DNA of 19,007 nt, taken from NCBI GenBank assembly GCA_043820985.1, contig JBDRDH010000214.1, forward strand, positions 1 through 19,007, in the 5' to 3' direction. The stretch is from JAAYXS01 sp043820985 (lineage in GTDB: Bacteria; Planctomycetota; Phycisphaerae; UBA1845; Fen-1342). The translations under genes were made by a program, and so were the position numbers. Below are positions 1-7,595 of the stretch, piece after piece. The notes under the pieces were generated by a model. That model saw only the letters and a program-made list of their open reading frames with translations, was not told the origin of the DNA and searched no databases. Within the stretch, counting starts at the first letter, position 1; every line of letters begins with the position of its first letter.

Positions 1-1734
1 CAACAGCTCGGGTTTGAAGGGAACACCACCGGCGACGCGCGACAGTTGGTTCAAGTCCAGCGCTCGGAAGTCATCTCCCGTACTCATCGATGCAATGCCA
101 GCGAAAATGTCCGGTTGCTTCTCGCGGAACGTCTCGAGCTGGCTCCGGAGTTGCTCAGCCCAGTCCTCCAACTGCTTTCTCTTGAGATAGACCGCGATCG
201 TTACGTCTTTGCCGACGCTGGGCTGGAACCAGCCGGTCTGGATAAGCTCCTTCCGCATTTCAGCTAGACTGGCGGGGTCTATGTTAATAGCCTTGAAGAA
301 CTCGATGTCCTTGTCCTTCAACTCGGAGAGGGCGACCCGCCCTTCCGCTACAGCCTCAACCTTGGCCAACCCCGCGTCGTGCTCGGCACGGGTTGTGTCG
401 AGCTCCTTCTCCAGGCCCCGGATGAAAGAGGAAGCGTCCGTCAAATCCAAAAAACGCTCGGGCTCGTTGGCCAACTGCTTAAACGCCTTCGCCGTGTCCT
501 CATATCCCGCGACGCTGATGGGGAAGAAGACAATGCGTTGCTTTGCCATTTGTGCCTTTATCACGTCGGCGCTTGCGTCGAAGGACTTTCCGAAGAAAGC
601 AGACTCCGGAGCCGCACCGGAGCTTCTCAGGGTCCTGATGTCGTCATCATCGGCCGTGTGAGGTGGCGCATCACCGACAAGGCAGATTACCCGAAAGGCG
701 TGCTCGCCCCAGGGCAGCTGACAGGCCTCAAAAAGCGCATCGCAAACGGCTTCATTGCGGCCGGCACCACCGCCCGGCTGAAAATCGGCGCTGTTTAAGA
801 ACGCTTTGACCGCCGCCATATCGCTCGTGAGGTCCATTTTCTTGCTGAGAAAGGTCGAGTCGCGATCGGCGTAGTCGCGGTACGCCACGACGCCGACATA
901 GGCCGTTATCTGGGGGCCTTCTTTCGTCATTCTCTCCAGAGACTCGACGATTTCGACGAGCTTGCTCCGGACCTGCGACATGTAATCGCCCATACTGCCC
1001 GTGACGTCGATGACGAGCACGACGTCCATTCGCCGCGCCTTTTCGACGATCTGTTGGGCGGCCTCTTGACCTTCCGGCACCTTCTTGCCGTGCGTCCCTT
1101 GCGACACTTTTTTGCCCTGCAACAGCTCCGCCTCGGTCTGATCACCGCCGCCTTCCGCGAGGTCCTGCTGAAGAGACGGGATTGGCCCCTCTGCGTCCCA
1201 CAGAAACGCAACTTGAACAAAGGGGGTGTCATTCTCAAGGATGGGGAACGGCTCAGTGGTGAAGTCGCGGTCGAGGTTCTCCTCGAAGTGGGGTCTTCCC
1301 GACTTGCCAATATCGGCCTTTTCCCGCCACGCTCGCACAGGCACACGATCCTCGCCCTTCTTGTTGATAAAGAACAAAGCCTGCTGGTTGTCCCAAGCCA
1401 GACAGTTCTCGTTGCGGACCCATCCCAACGTGGATGCTTCACGCGTGGCCTCTCCGATCAAGAAGCCCTGGCCGGACTCTTTGAAGACGAAGTACTTGCG
1501 GAAGAACTTGAGAGGCTGTTCACGGCCCGTGAAATCCTGATTTTCGTAGGCCACGACGCCTTGTTTTTTGATTATCACCTTCCGCGGAATGCCGTTTGGC
1601 GTCGTCAAGCACTCGTACTCTTCTGCTGCTCCGGTCCCTTGAGAAAAGCCTGTTCGGACGCCGAGAAAGAGGGCAAACAGACTTAGCAACATCGCTGACA
1701 GGAATCCCCTTGACCACGCCGTGCGAATAGACAT
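1..1734 (-). CDS. Secreted von Willebrand factor A (VWA) domain protein, 3' end cut by the window edge
   Basis: The frame is open on the minus strand from an ATG at 1734 to position 1, giving at least 578 residues with no stop. A GGAG ribosome binding site lies 7 bases upstream of the ATG. The N-terminus (MSIRTAWSRGFLSAMLLSLF, then a small-residue stretch) is a typical Sec signal peptide, so the protein is probably exported. Residues about 45-150 have a Trp/Phe-rich, SH3-like look (GWV..., CLAWD). From residue 236 comes MDVVLVIDVTGSMGDYM, whose DVTGS is a VWA metal-binding (MIDAS) motif (D243, T245, S247); a later LVGDAPPH supplies a further MIDAS Asp. A Glu/Lys-rich region that looks helical follows residue 430. 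VWA domains bind protein partners through a metal ion; the partner is not visible here. The downstream end and any C-terminal domain lie outside the window. Confidence 0.88.
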   Translation of the reverse strand, partial: MSIRTAWSRGFLSAMLLSLFALFLGVRTGFSQGTGAAEEYECLTTPNGIPRKVIIKKQGVVAYENQDFTGREQPLKFFRKYFVFKESGQGFLIGEATREASTLGWVRNENCLAWDNQQALFFINKKGEDRVPVRAWREKADIGKSGRPHFEENLDRDFTTEPFPILENDTPFVQVAFLWDAEGPIPSLQQDLAEGGGDQTEAELLQGKKVSQGTHGKKVPEGQEAAQQIVEKARRMDVVLVIDVTGSMGDYMSQVRSKLVEIVESLERMTKEGPQITAYVGVVAYRDYADRDSTFLSKKMDLTSDMAAVKAFLNSADFQPGGGAGRNEAVCDALFEACQLPWGEHAFRVICLVGDAPPHTADDDDIRTLRSSGAAPESAFFGKSFDASADVIKAQMAKQRIVFFPISVAGYEDTAKAFKQLANEPERFLDLTDASSFIRGLEKELDTTRAEHDAGLAKVEAVAEGRVALSELKDKDIEFFKAINIDPASLAEMRKELIQTGWFQPSVGKDVTIAVYLKRKQLEDWAEQLRSQLETFREKQPDIFAGIASMSTGDDFRALDLNQLSRVAGGVPFKPELL

Positions 1735-2218
1735 TACGGTTCTCCGATCATGCAGGTTTGCCACGCTTCATGCCGTTGCCTGGAATGTGGCGCGCGCACG
1801 AAATTTCGCAGGCTCGCTTGTACTCCGCCGACAGGCGGAGCTTCGTCAGACGTACCCGGTATCCAGACGTTTCGAGCGTCTGCGGACCTCATGCCTACGG
1901 CCCCAGGCGACGCACCGTCATACGGCAATTCTCAGTGGTTCGATCAGGACATGGTGGCCCCGGGGCTGATCCGGACGCGTCATCATTCGGCGCGACCCGT
2001 GCTTCCCCAGGAACCGCCGCGGCCGCCGAAAGCCAATAACAATCAGATCTTACTCCCGGGCCCGTTCCTGCACAATCGAACTGCACCTCGATTCTCGCGA
2101 TTGTCTCACCGCTCCGCTGGCGGGTTGGCTTGCTGCACCACCCGATTTCCGCCCCGGCAAGCCCGTGGTGCCAAAGCCTCCGAGCTGGGCGGAAAACAAA
2201 AACAGGGGTAACGTCTTT

Positions 2219-2320
2219 ATGAGCAATACTTTAGGCGCCGCACTGGTGGTGCGACAGACGGCAGGTCCGCTCGTGCTGTTCTCTGCGGGCATCGTCCTCC
2301 TCGTGGGATCCTTAAGCTGA
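2219..2320 (+). CDS. Possible 33-residue single-span membrane peptide
   Basis: ATG at 2219 follows an AGGGG sequence by about 10 bases and opens a 33-residue frame ending in TGA at 2320. The second half (PLVLFSAGIVLLVGSLS) is hydrophobic enough to be one membrane helix. I recognise no family. The gene stands alone in a spacer. A chance open frame of this size is quite possible. Confidence 0.25.
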   Translation: MSNTLGAALVVRQTAGPLVLFSAGIVLLVGSLS

Positions 2321-2383
2321 AGTGCTTCAGAGCAAGTGAGACATCTGGCTGTTTCGCGGCAAGGACGGTTTGCCGGGCGGCCT

Positions 2384-2417
2384 GAGGGGGAACCACCGGG
2401 CCCCAAGGTTCCCCCTC
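2384..2417. repeat. Perfect 11-bp GC-rich inverted repeat
   Basis: GAGGGGGAACC at 2384-2394 pairs exactly with GGTTCCCCCTC at 2407-2417 around a 12-base loop. A C-rich run followed by a G-run (about 2420-2452) could form a second, imperfect hairpin. There is no T-tract on either side, so it is not a standard intrinsic terminator. It lies about 130 bases upstream of the MreB-like gene. Confidence 0.6.
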
Positions 2418-2547
2418 CGGCTCCCCCTCCCCCCATCCAACGCAGGGGGGGAGCTGGCACCCGGCCCCCAGCGGCGGGTATCGTGGTCGCCGGAGGAACC
2501 GCCAGACATACGGCGCGCAGGCAACCACTCACGGGAAACGAATAGTG

Positions 2548-3567
2548 ATGGTGCGAAGATCCGTGCTGCAAAGCTTGACACGTTGGCTAAGCCGACTTGG
2601 CGGGCGCGGCTTGGGCATTGCGTTCGGTGGAGATTCGTGCCGATATGCAGTTTCTGACCATCCCGACCGACTGTTTCAGGAACCCTCGCTGATCGTGCGT
2701 TGCCGCAGCGATGGTTCGATCATCCTGAATGAGACATCGATCGGAGATGTTGCCCGTGACACGCTCGTTTGCAAAAACGTCGACCAGTACGAGTACAAGC
2801 AGATCTTCGCCGACGATGCAGCCGCCGATGAGTACGTCGTATCACGCATGCTCCGCTACTTTCGTAGGCGCGCGGCCGAACGTTGCAGTTGCAGCGGGCC
2901 AACCCGAGTGGTCGTTACCGCGCGGCCACGGCTCTTGCAGGTGATCCGGCCCGACTTCGCTCGGATCGTGGGTGACGCCGGCTTCCGAGAAGGCCAGATC
3001 GTAGATGAACGCCTTTGCCTCGCTGTGGCTGTAGCCGTTGGAAGGGCGGGCGTCACGCTGGTCGTGAATATCGGGCACAGCGCCACGCGATTATATGGAT
3101 GGGCCAGCGGAGAGTTCGCTACTGGCGCGACGATCACCGACGTATCCGGAGCACGCATGGCCGCAGCGACCGTCGACTTCGTGCGGGGGCATGAGCTGTT
3201 GCGGATTTCGCCGGTGACGGCAAGGCAACTGGTTAGGGCGATCGGCAGCCCCAAACTGTGGCCGCATGCGGTGCGCGGAAGCGACCTGATCACAGGGTAC
3301 GCGCGGGCCGCGCAGGTTCACCGAGAGTCGATGGTCGCGATACTGGAACCGCGCTTTGAACGAATTGCGGGCCTGTGCACCGAGATGCTGGGTGAGCTTG
3401 TGGGCCGTGCGGGGCCGAAGGTGCGAATCGTGCTTACTGGAGCCGCCGCCGCAGTGGGTGGGCTGGCTGATTACCTGGCGCAGGCACTCGATGAGACCGC
3501 CGAGGTTGCTGAAAGTCCGGGAGAAGCACGCGTGCGCGGCCTGACACTTGCGTTCATGAAGGAGTGA
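2548..3567 (+). CDS. Divergent MreB-like actin-fold protein with degraded nucleotide-binding loops
   Basis: At 339 residues it matches the length and order of MreB. GIAFGGDS (23-30) sits where MreB has the GIDLGT phosphate-1 loop. Later come the EPSL segment, the helical DEYVVSRMLRYFRRR region, a VVNIGHSATRL block at the phosphate-2 loop, DFVRGHELLRISPVTARQLV at the MreB 'YVRR.Y.LLIGE.TAE' block, and RIVLTGAAAAVGGL at the adenosine loop (normally LTGGGALL). Catalytic or phosphate-contact residues are altered in all three loops: Asp to Ala in phosphate 1, Asp to Asn in phosphate 2, and Gly-Gly to Ala-Ala in the adenosine loop. The overall fold is supported, but ATP hydrolysis or polymerisation is doubtful, so it may be a scaffold. 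A GTG at 2545 directly precedes the chosen ATG; no strong ribosome binding site is seen. It heads a same-strand run with the two zinc-ribbon genes and the HEAT gene. Confidence 0.75.
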   Translation: MVRRSVLQSLTRWLSRLGGRGLGIAFGGDSCRYAVSDHPDRLFQEPSLIVRCRSDGSIILNETSIGDVARDTLVCKNVDQYEYKQIFADDAAADEYVVSRMLRYFRRRAAERCSCSGPTRVVVTARPRLLQVIRPDFARIVGDAGFREGQIVDERLCLAVAVAVGRAGVTLVVNIGHSATRLYGWASGEFATGATITDVSGARMAAATVDFVRGHELLRISPVTARQLVRAIGSPKLWPHAVRGSDLITGYARAAQVHRESMVAILEPRFERIAGLCTEMLGELVGRAGPKVRIVLTGAAAAVGGLADYLAQALDETAEVAESPGEARVRGLTLAFMKE

Positions 3568-3734
3568 TTGTAAGTACTCATTGCCTTCGGGCAGACGGGA
3601 AGCGGCGCAGAATGCGGTGAGGCGCCGAGCGCGAACAACGGTTCCCAATTGGGCATGGGCCGAGGTATGTCAAAGACGTTTTACGGGTTCGTGTGGTTGG
3701 CGAGGTCTCCAGCTTGGGACGATCGGAGTGCCGT

Positions 3735-4808
3735 GTGTTGGCGCCGCTGAACGCGATCGGTGCGGTCTTGGGCATCCTCGGTGGTCTGGCCCTGGCCGGC
3801 TGGGCATTATTCAGCGACCGATCTCACGGAATACCACGCTGTCCGAAATGCTGGTACCTGATGATCGGCGCCACTGGCTTGCGGTGCCCTGAATGTGGCC
3901 ACGTGGTTGCGGAAACTGGCGAGTTTTACCACACGCGGCGGCGCTGGCGCTGGGCCTGCCTGGGTGTGGCCTCTGCCTTAGCAGCCCCTGCTTACACATG
4001 GGGCGTACCCCATTGGGACGAGTTGCTGCTGGCCATTTTGCCTCGATGGCACTCTTTGGGGCGCCTGCCTTTTGAACCGTTTACCGTTGAAGTCTACAAC
4101 GATCGGCGCTCAGCGCGGCCGATGCAGGTTCGCATCCAGCGTAACGGCGAACGTGAGTTCACCCTGACCGCCTGGGACCTCGATGTTGGGGCAGACACGG
4201 AGGATGACTCTCGGGCCGCCGGCGTCGGAGAAGACATCACCGGCGACGGGATTCCCAACCTGATCCTCTCCGAGTGGACCGGCGGCTCACATTGCTGCTG
4301 GACATATCATATCCTCTCCCTGGATCCGAATGACGGCGCCAGGGTCGTTGCGACGATTTGGGCGGGTCACTACCCGGCGACGTTTGAGGACTTGGACGGC
4401 GATGGCCGGCTAGAGTGCATCCTGAGCGATTGGACATTTGCCTGGTGGAACGGCTCCTCTGCCTCGCCCAGTCCGGAAGTGATTCTGTGCTGTCGCGGGG
4501 GACAATACGTGGTGGCCGCCCATCTGATGGGCAGTCCGGGACCGTCGGAAACGACACTCATTGAACAGGCCCGGCGGCTTCGCGATGAAACCGGGAAGCA
4601 TGAGTGGAACCGCGGCGGCGTGCCGGTGGAATATTGGGCCGAGATGCTGGAGCTGATCTTCATTGGCCACGAGGCGCTGGCCTGGAGATTCGCTGAAGAA
4701 GCCTGGCCGAAGAATCAACCTGGGAAAGAGGAGTTCCTGGAGCGGTTCCGGCGACAGTTGGCGGAAAGCCCCTATTGGCCAGCGATTCGCACGGTCAGTC
4801 TACCCTGA
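3735..4808 (+). CDS. Membrane protein with zinc ribbon and Asp-rich calcium-type repeats, copy 1
   Basis: A GTG start at 3735 is favoured because GGAG lies 6 bases upstream and the product begins directly with a membrane helix (residues 2-26); a GTG at 3693 would add 14 residues. A four-cysteine zinc ribbon follows (CPKC at 36-39, CPEC at 51-54), then a second hydrophobic segment (74-90). The C-terminal half has two DxxGDG segments, DITGDGIPNLIL (167-178) and DLDGDGRLECIL (219-230), which resemble the calcium loops of FG-GAP/VCBS-type repeats. It ends with a conserved block around YWAEMLELI...EEAWPK. Function unknown. It is a close paralogue of the next gene, which follows after about 108 bases, and 167 bases separate it from the MreB-like gene. 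Confidence 0.75.
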   Translation: MLAPLNAIGAVLGILGGLALAGWALFSDRSHGIPRCPKCWYLMIGATGLRCPECGHVVAETGEFYHTRRRWRWACLGVASALAAPAYTWGVPHWDELLLAILPRWHSLGRLPFEPFTVEVYNDRRSARPMQVRIQRNGEREFTLTAWDLDVGADTEDDSRAAGVGEDITGDGIPNLILSEWTGGSHCCWTYHILSLDPNDGARVVATIWAGHYPATFEDLDGDGRLECILSDWTFAWWNGSSASPSPEVILCCRGGQYVVAAHLMGSPGPSETTLIEQARRLRDETGKHEWNRGGVPVEYWAEMLELIFIGHEALAWRFAEEAWPKNQPGKEEFLERFRRQLAESPYWPAIRTVSLP

Positions 4809-4916
4809 TATGTAGCTGACCCGAGCTGCGTGGTAGTGGCGGTTGAAAGGCGCGGTTTTCCGGCGGTCAAGGGGGTTGGTTTTGGTTCTCCCCGGGCGCG
4901 AAAGTGGAAGCCTCAG

Positions 4917-5996
4917 ATGCCGTTCTCAATAAGCTCAATGGTTGTGCTGACGGTCGCTTCTGGCGGCTTGGCACTGGCTGGCTGGGCACTCTTCGGCGAC
5001 CGTTCGCGGGCGACGCCGCGCTGTCCCCAGTGCTGGTATCTGATGATCGGTGCCACCGGCATGCGATGTCCCGAGTGTGGCCACACGGTTGCGGAAACCG
5101 GCGACTTCTACCGCACCCAGCGTCGGTGGCGGTGGGCTGCTCTTGGCACGTTGATTGCGCTTGGCACGCCGGGATACACTGTGGGGGTCCGCTGCTGGGA
5201 CGACTTGCTGCTCGCGATCCTGCCTCGGTGGGAGGTCGTGGTAAGACAACGGCTTGGGTCGTATACACTCGAGATCTCTGACGATCGCCGTGTACATCGG
5301 CCGATGCGGGCGCGCATTATCCGTGACGGGGAAATCGAGTTTGCGTTGACGGCATGGGGTATAAGGATCGGGGCCGAAGTTCTGGAGGTGGACCGCGGTT
5401 ACCGTGGCGGCGTTGGACAGGACATCACCGGAGACGGCATCCCCGACCTTGTCCTTGAAGTGTGGAATGGGGGCTCGCACTGCTGTTGGGCATACTATGT
5501 TCTGTCCCTCGGCCCGGAGGACGGTCCCCAGATATCGGCGCCTATACTTGCGGGCCACGACGTCGCAACCTGGAGAGACATGGACGCCGACGGACGGCTC
5601 GAATGTATTGTCAGGGACTGGACATTTGCGTGGTGGAGCGAATCCGCCATTGCGCCGGCACCGGAAGTGATCCTCTGCTGCCGAGGAGGACAGTACGTGG
5701 CGGCGGCGCATCTCATGAGCTGGCCAGCACCTTCAGAGGTTGAGCTGATACAGTTTGCCCGTCGAGTTCGAGAGGACCCGCCCATAACTGGGTGGGGTCC
5801 GGGTACGGTTCCAGAGGAGTACTGGGCCGAGATGCTGGAGCTCATCTACACCGGGCACGAGGAGCTGGCGTGGTGGTTCGCCGAAGAAGCGTGGCCGAAA
5901 ACCTGCCCTGGAAAAGAGGAGTTCTTGGCTAGCTTTCGGCGACAGCTCAATGAAAGCCCCTACTGGCCGGCAATTCGAGCGGTGGGCTTGCCATGA
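4917..5996 (+). CDS. Membrane protein with zinc ribbon and Asp-rich calcium-type repeats, copy 2
   Basis: This is a tandem paralogue of the preceding gene with the same layout: N-terminal membrane helix (SSMVVLTVASGGLALAGWALF), zinc ribbon (CPQC...CPEC), second hydrophobic stretch, DITGDGIPDLVLE and DMDADGRLECIV segments, and a closing EEYWAEMLELI...PYWPAIR block. The second Asp loop is changed from DGDG to DADG. The ATG at 4917 is preferred because the frame upstream to the GTG at 4830 is basic, lacks a paralogous counterpart and has no clear ribosome binding site. Its TGA stop overlaps the ATG of the HEAT-repeat gene (ATGA), suggesting translational coupling. The molecular role is unknown; a membrane sensor or surface-associated role is only a guess. 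Confidence 0.78.
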   Translation: MPFSISSMVVLTVASGGLALAGWALFGDRSRATPRCPQCWYLMIGATGMRCPECGHTVAETGDFYRTQRRWRWAALGTLIALGTPGYTVGVRCWDDLLLAILPRWEVVVRQRLGSYTLEISDDRRVHRPMRARIIRDGEIEFALTAWGIRIGAEVLEVDRGYRGGVGQDITGDGIPDLVLEVWNGGSHCCWAYYVLSLGPEDGPQISAPILAGHDVATWRDMDADGRLECIVRDWTFAWWSESAIAPAPEVILCCRGGQYVAAAHLMSWPAPSEVELIQFARRVREDPPITGWGPGTVPEEYWAEMLELIYTGHEELAWWFAEEAWPKTCPGKEEFLASFRRQLNESPYWPAIRAVGLP

Positions 5997-7543
5997 TGTG
6001 TCGCGAAGACCAGGCCGCGCAGCGAAACCGTCGAGAAACCGGACGCGGCAACACGCACATCGTGGACGCAACCGTGTCAGGTGAAACGGCGAAACGGGCG
6101 TATTCGTTGGCCGCCAAGCTGGCCGATCGTGACGATTGGTTGGCGACGGCGATGGCGCATTTGTACACACCGGCTTGGCAACCCGTCCTACGTACACTGG
6201 GCGGCGTACTGGGTGGACGGGCTCGAGGCTACGTGGCGGCCCTTTTGAGGATGAACCGCGAAGACCTGTGTTGCCGCCCGCTCGCAGCGGCTATCTTCGC
6301 CGCAAACGCGGCTGGTGAGAACTTTTTACCAAAGCCGTTTTTCGGTGGGCTCTCAGAGATCGTGATCGAGCTGTACTTTGATCGAACGATATGGCCGCCG
6401 CGCAGCTATTCCCTGGCACTGCTCACGGCGTGTGGCGCACAAGCGCGGCCAGCCTTCATTGCTCGGCTTTCTCACCAGGATCGGGTCGTGCGGGCCAGAG
6501 CCGCCCTGGGACTGGGGCGTCTACGAGCAAATCAGGACGTACCAGAGCTTACAGCTCTACTCGATGATGAAGACCGACTCGTACGCCAGTGGGGCGCGAT
6601 GGCGCTCGGCGTGATTGGCACCGATACGGCAATCGAACCGGCGTTACAGCGAGCGGAACACGACGAGTTGGTGGCGCAAGGTCTTGGTCAGGGGACACTA
6701 CGGTGTCCAACACCAAGTGAGCGTGGGGCCCGCGTGGCTACGATCCTCGAGGGCCTGGGCTGTCGTATGGTGATGCTTGCATGCCGCGTTCGTCTGCACC
6801 TCGGCGTCGACTTACCTGTACGCTACCTGCTTGAGCTCCTGGATACGAGCGACTGGGATTCGAAGGTCTTTGCAGCCGAGGCGCTGGGTTACAGCGAGTC
6901 GTCGGACGTGCTTCCGGAACTCGTCGCGCGGTCAACCCACGCGTCTGCGTTGATGCGCTGGAGTGCGGCAATGGCGCTGGGGCGTATCGGCGTTGCCGAA
7001 GGCGTTGCTTATCTCGAACGTCTTGCCCAGGACGAAGACTACCATGTACGTACTGCGGCAAATGACGCGCTGGAGTGGAACAGGGCCGGCAAGAAGGTCC
7101 CCACAGTTGCAGGCTGGCTGGGATATTTCGGTAACCCCCGCCTCGTTCGGCGGATCCAATCGCCAAGTGACGCAGCAGAGGTCGCGCATCAGTTGGGTGA
7201 CAGTCGCCCCGCCGTCCGGCAGGCGGCCCTGGAGGCCATTGCACAAAGCGGGGCAGGCGAGGTTGTTCGTTGGGCGCTGAACCACCTGAACGACGAGAAC
7301 TTGTCTTATAGATGGCATGCTGTATTAGCGCTTGGCGAAGTTGGTGACGCCGAAGTCGTGCCAAACATGCTGCGGTTGCTGGATGACGAGTCGATTCACG
7401 TTCGGCAGGTCGCGGCGCTGGCACTGGGGCGGATCGGCGTGCGCCTCCGACTGGCAATCCCAGTGGAGCAATCACCTGAGTCGATCCAAGTCCGAGCAGA
7501 ATCACTTGCGACATCGCTCGATGCGCTGGCCGGTAGTCTCTAG
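5993..7543 (+). CDS. HEAT-repeat (PBS-lyase type) protein
   Basis: This 516-residue, apparently soluble protein has no signal peptide. It carries clear paired-helix repeats of the form VRxxAAxALGRIG: about 155-212 (VVRARAALGLGRLR, LVRQWGAMALGVIG), about 280-363 (SKVFAAEALGYSES, LMRWSAAMALGRIG, HVRTAANDALEW) and about 393-483 (AVRQAALEAIAQSG, SYRWHAVLALGEVG, HVRQVAALALGRIG). Such solenoids bind proteins and have no catalytic residues of their own. The N-terminal 140 residues are not recognised. The ATG overlaps the stop of the upstream zinc-ribbon membrane protein, so the two are probably co-translated and may form a complex at the membrane, which is an inference. It ends convergently with the DUF4173-type gene. 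Confidence 0.85.
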   Translation: MMCREDQAAQRNRRETGRGNTHIVDATVSGETAKRAYSLAAKLADRDDWLATAMAHLYTPAWQPVLRTLGGVLGGRARGYVAALLRMNREDLCCRPLAAAIFAANAAGENFLPKPFFGGLSEIVIELYFDRTIWPPRSYSLALLTACGAQARPAFIARLSHQDRVVRARAALGLGRLRANQDVPELTALLDDEDRLVRQWGAMALGVIGTDTAIEPALQRAEHDELVAQGLGQGTLRCPTPSERGARVATILEGLGCRMVMLACRVRLHLGVDLPVRYLLELLDTSDWDSKVFAAEALGYSESSDVLPELVARSTHASALMRWSAAMALGRIGVAEGVAYLERLAQDEDYHVRTAANDALEWNRAGKKVPTVAGWLGYFGNPRLVRRIQSPSDAAEVAHQLGDSRPAVRQAALEAIAQSGAGEVVRWALNHLNDENLSYRWHAVLALGEVGDAEVVPNMLRLLDDESIHVRQVAALALGRIGVRLRLAIPVEQSPESIQVRAESLATSLDALAGSL

Positions 7544-7595
7544 GCATCACCACCAGAACAGGGGGCGCTCTCCGATCGAAAGCGCGGCAGTCACT

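Larger units (their letters stand above)
1735..2547. other. Long spacer between divergent genes, no convincing gene
   Basis: This spacer of about 0.8 kb separates the minus-strand VWA gene from the plus-strand MreB-like gene, so both promoters should lie here, but I see no clear -35/-10 pair. It holds a small perfect hairpin (CTCCGCC, loop GACA, GGCGGAG at 1823-1840), a possible 33-residue membrane peptide (2219-2320) and a strong GC-rich inverted repeat (2384-2417). Several overlapping open frames exist on both strands but none has a recognisable domain or a good start. A decayed gene cannot be excluded. Confidence 0.6.

Noticed and set aside
927..1442. 171-codon minus-strand open frame, Arg/Ser-rich
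   Set aside because: It is out of frame with the VWA gene, which covers the same DNA with a signal peptide, a ribosome binding site and a MIDAS motif. Its composition is that of a shifted GC-rich frame.
4935..5711. 258-codon minus-strand open frame
   Set aside because: Fully antisense to the second zinc-ribbon gene, whose paralogue and motifs show the plus strand is coding. No domain seen in the antisense product.
6738..7553. 271-codon minus-strand open frame
   Set aside because: Antisense to the HEAT-repeat gene; Arg/Pro/Ser-rich with no domain.
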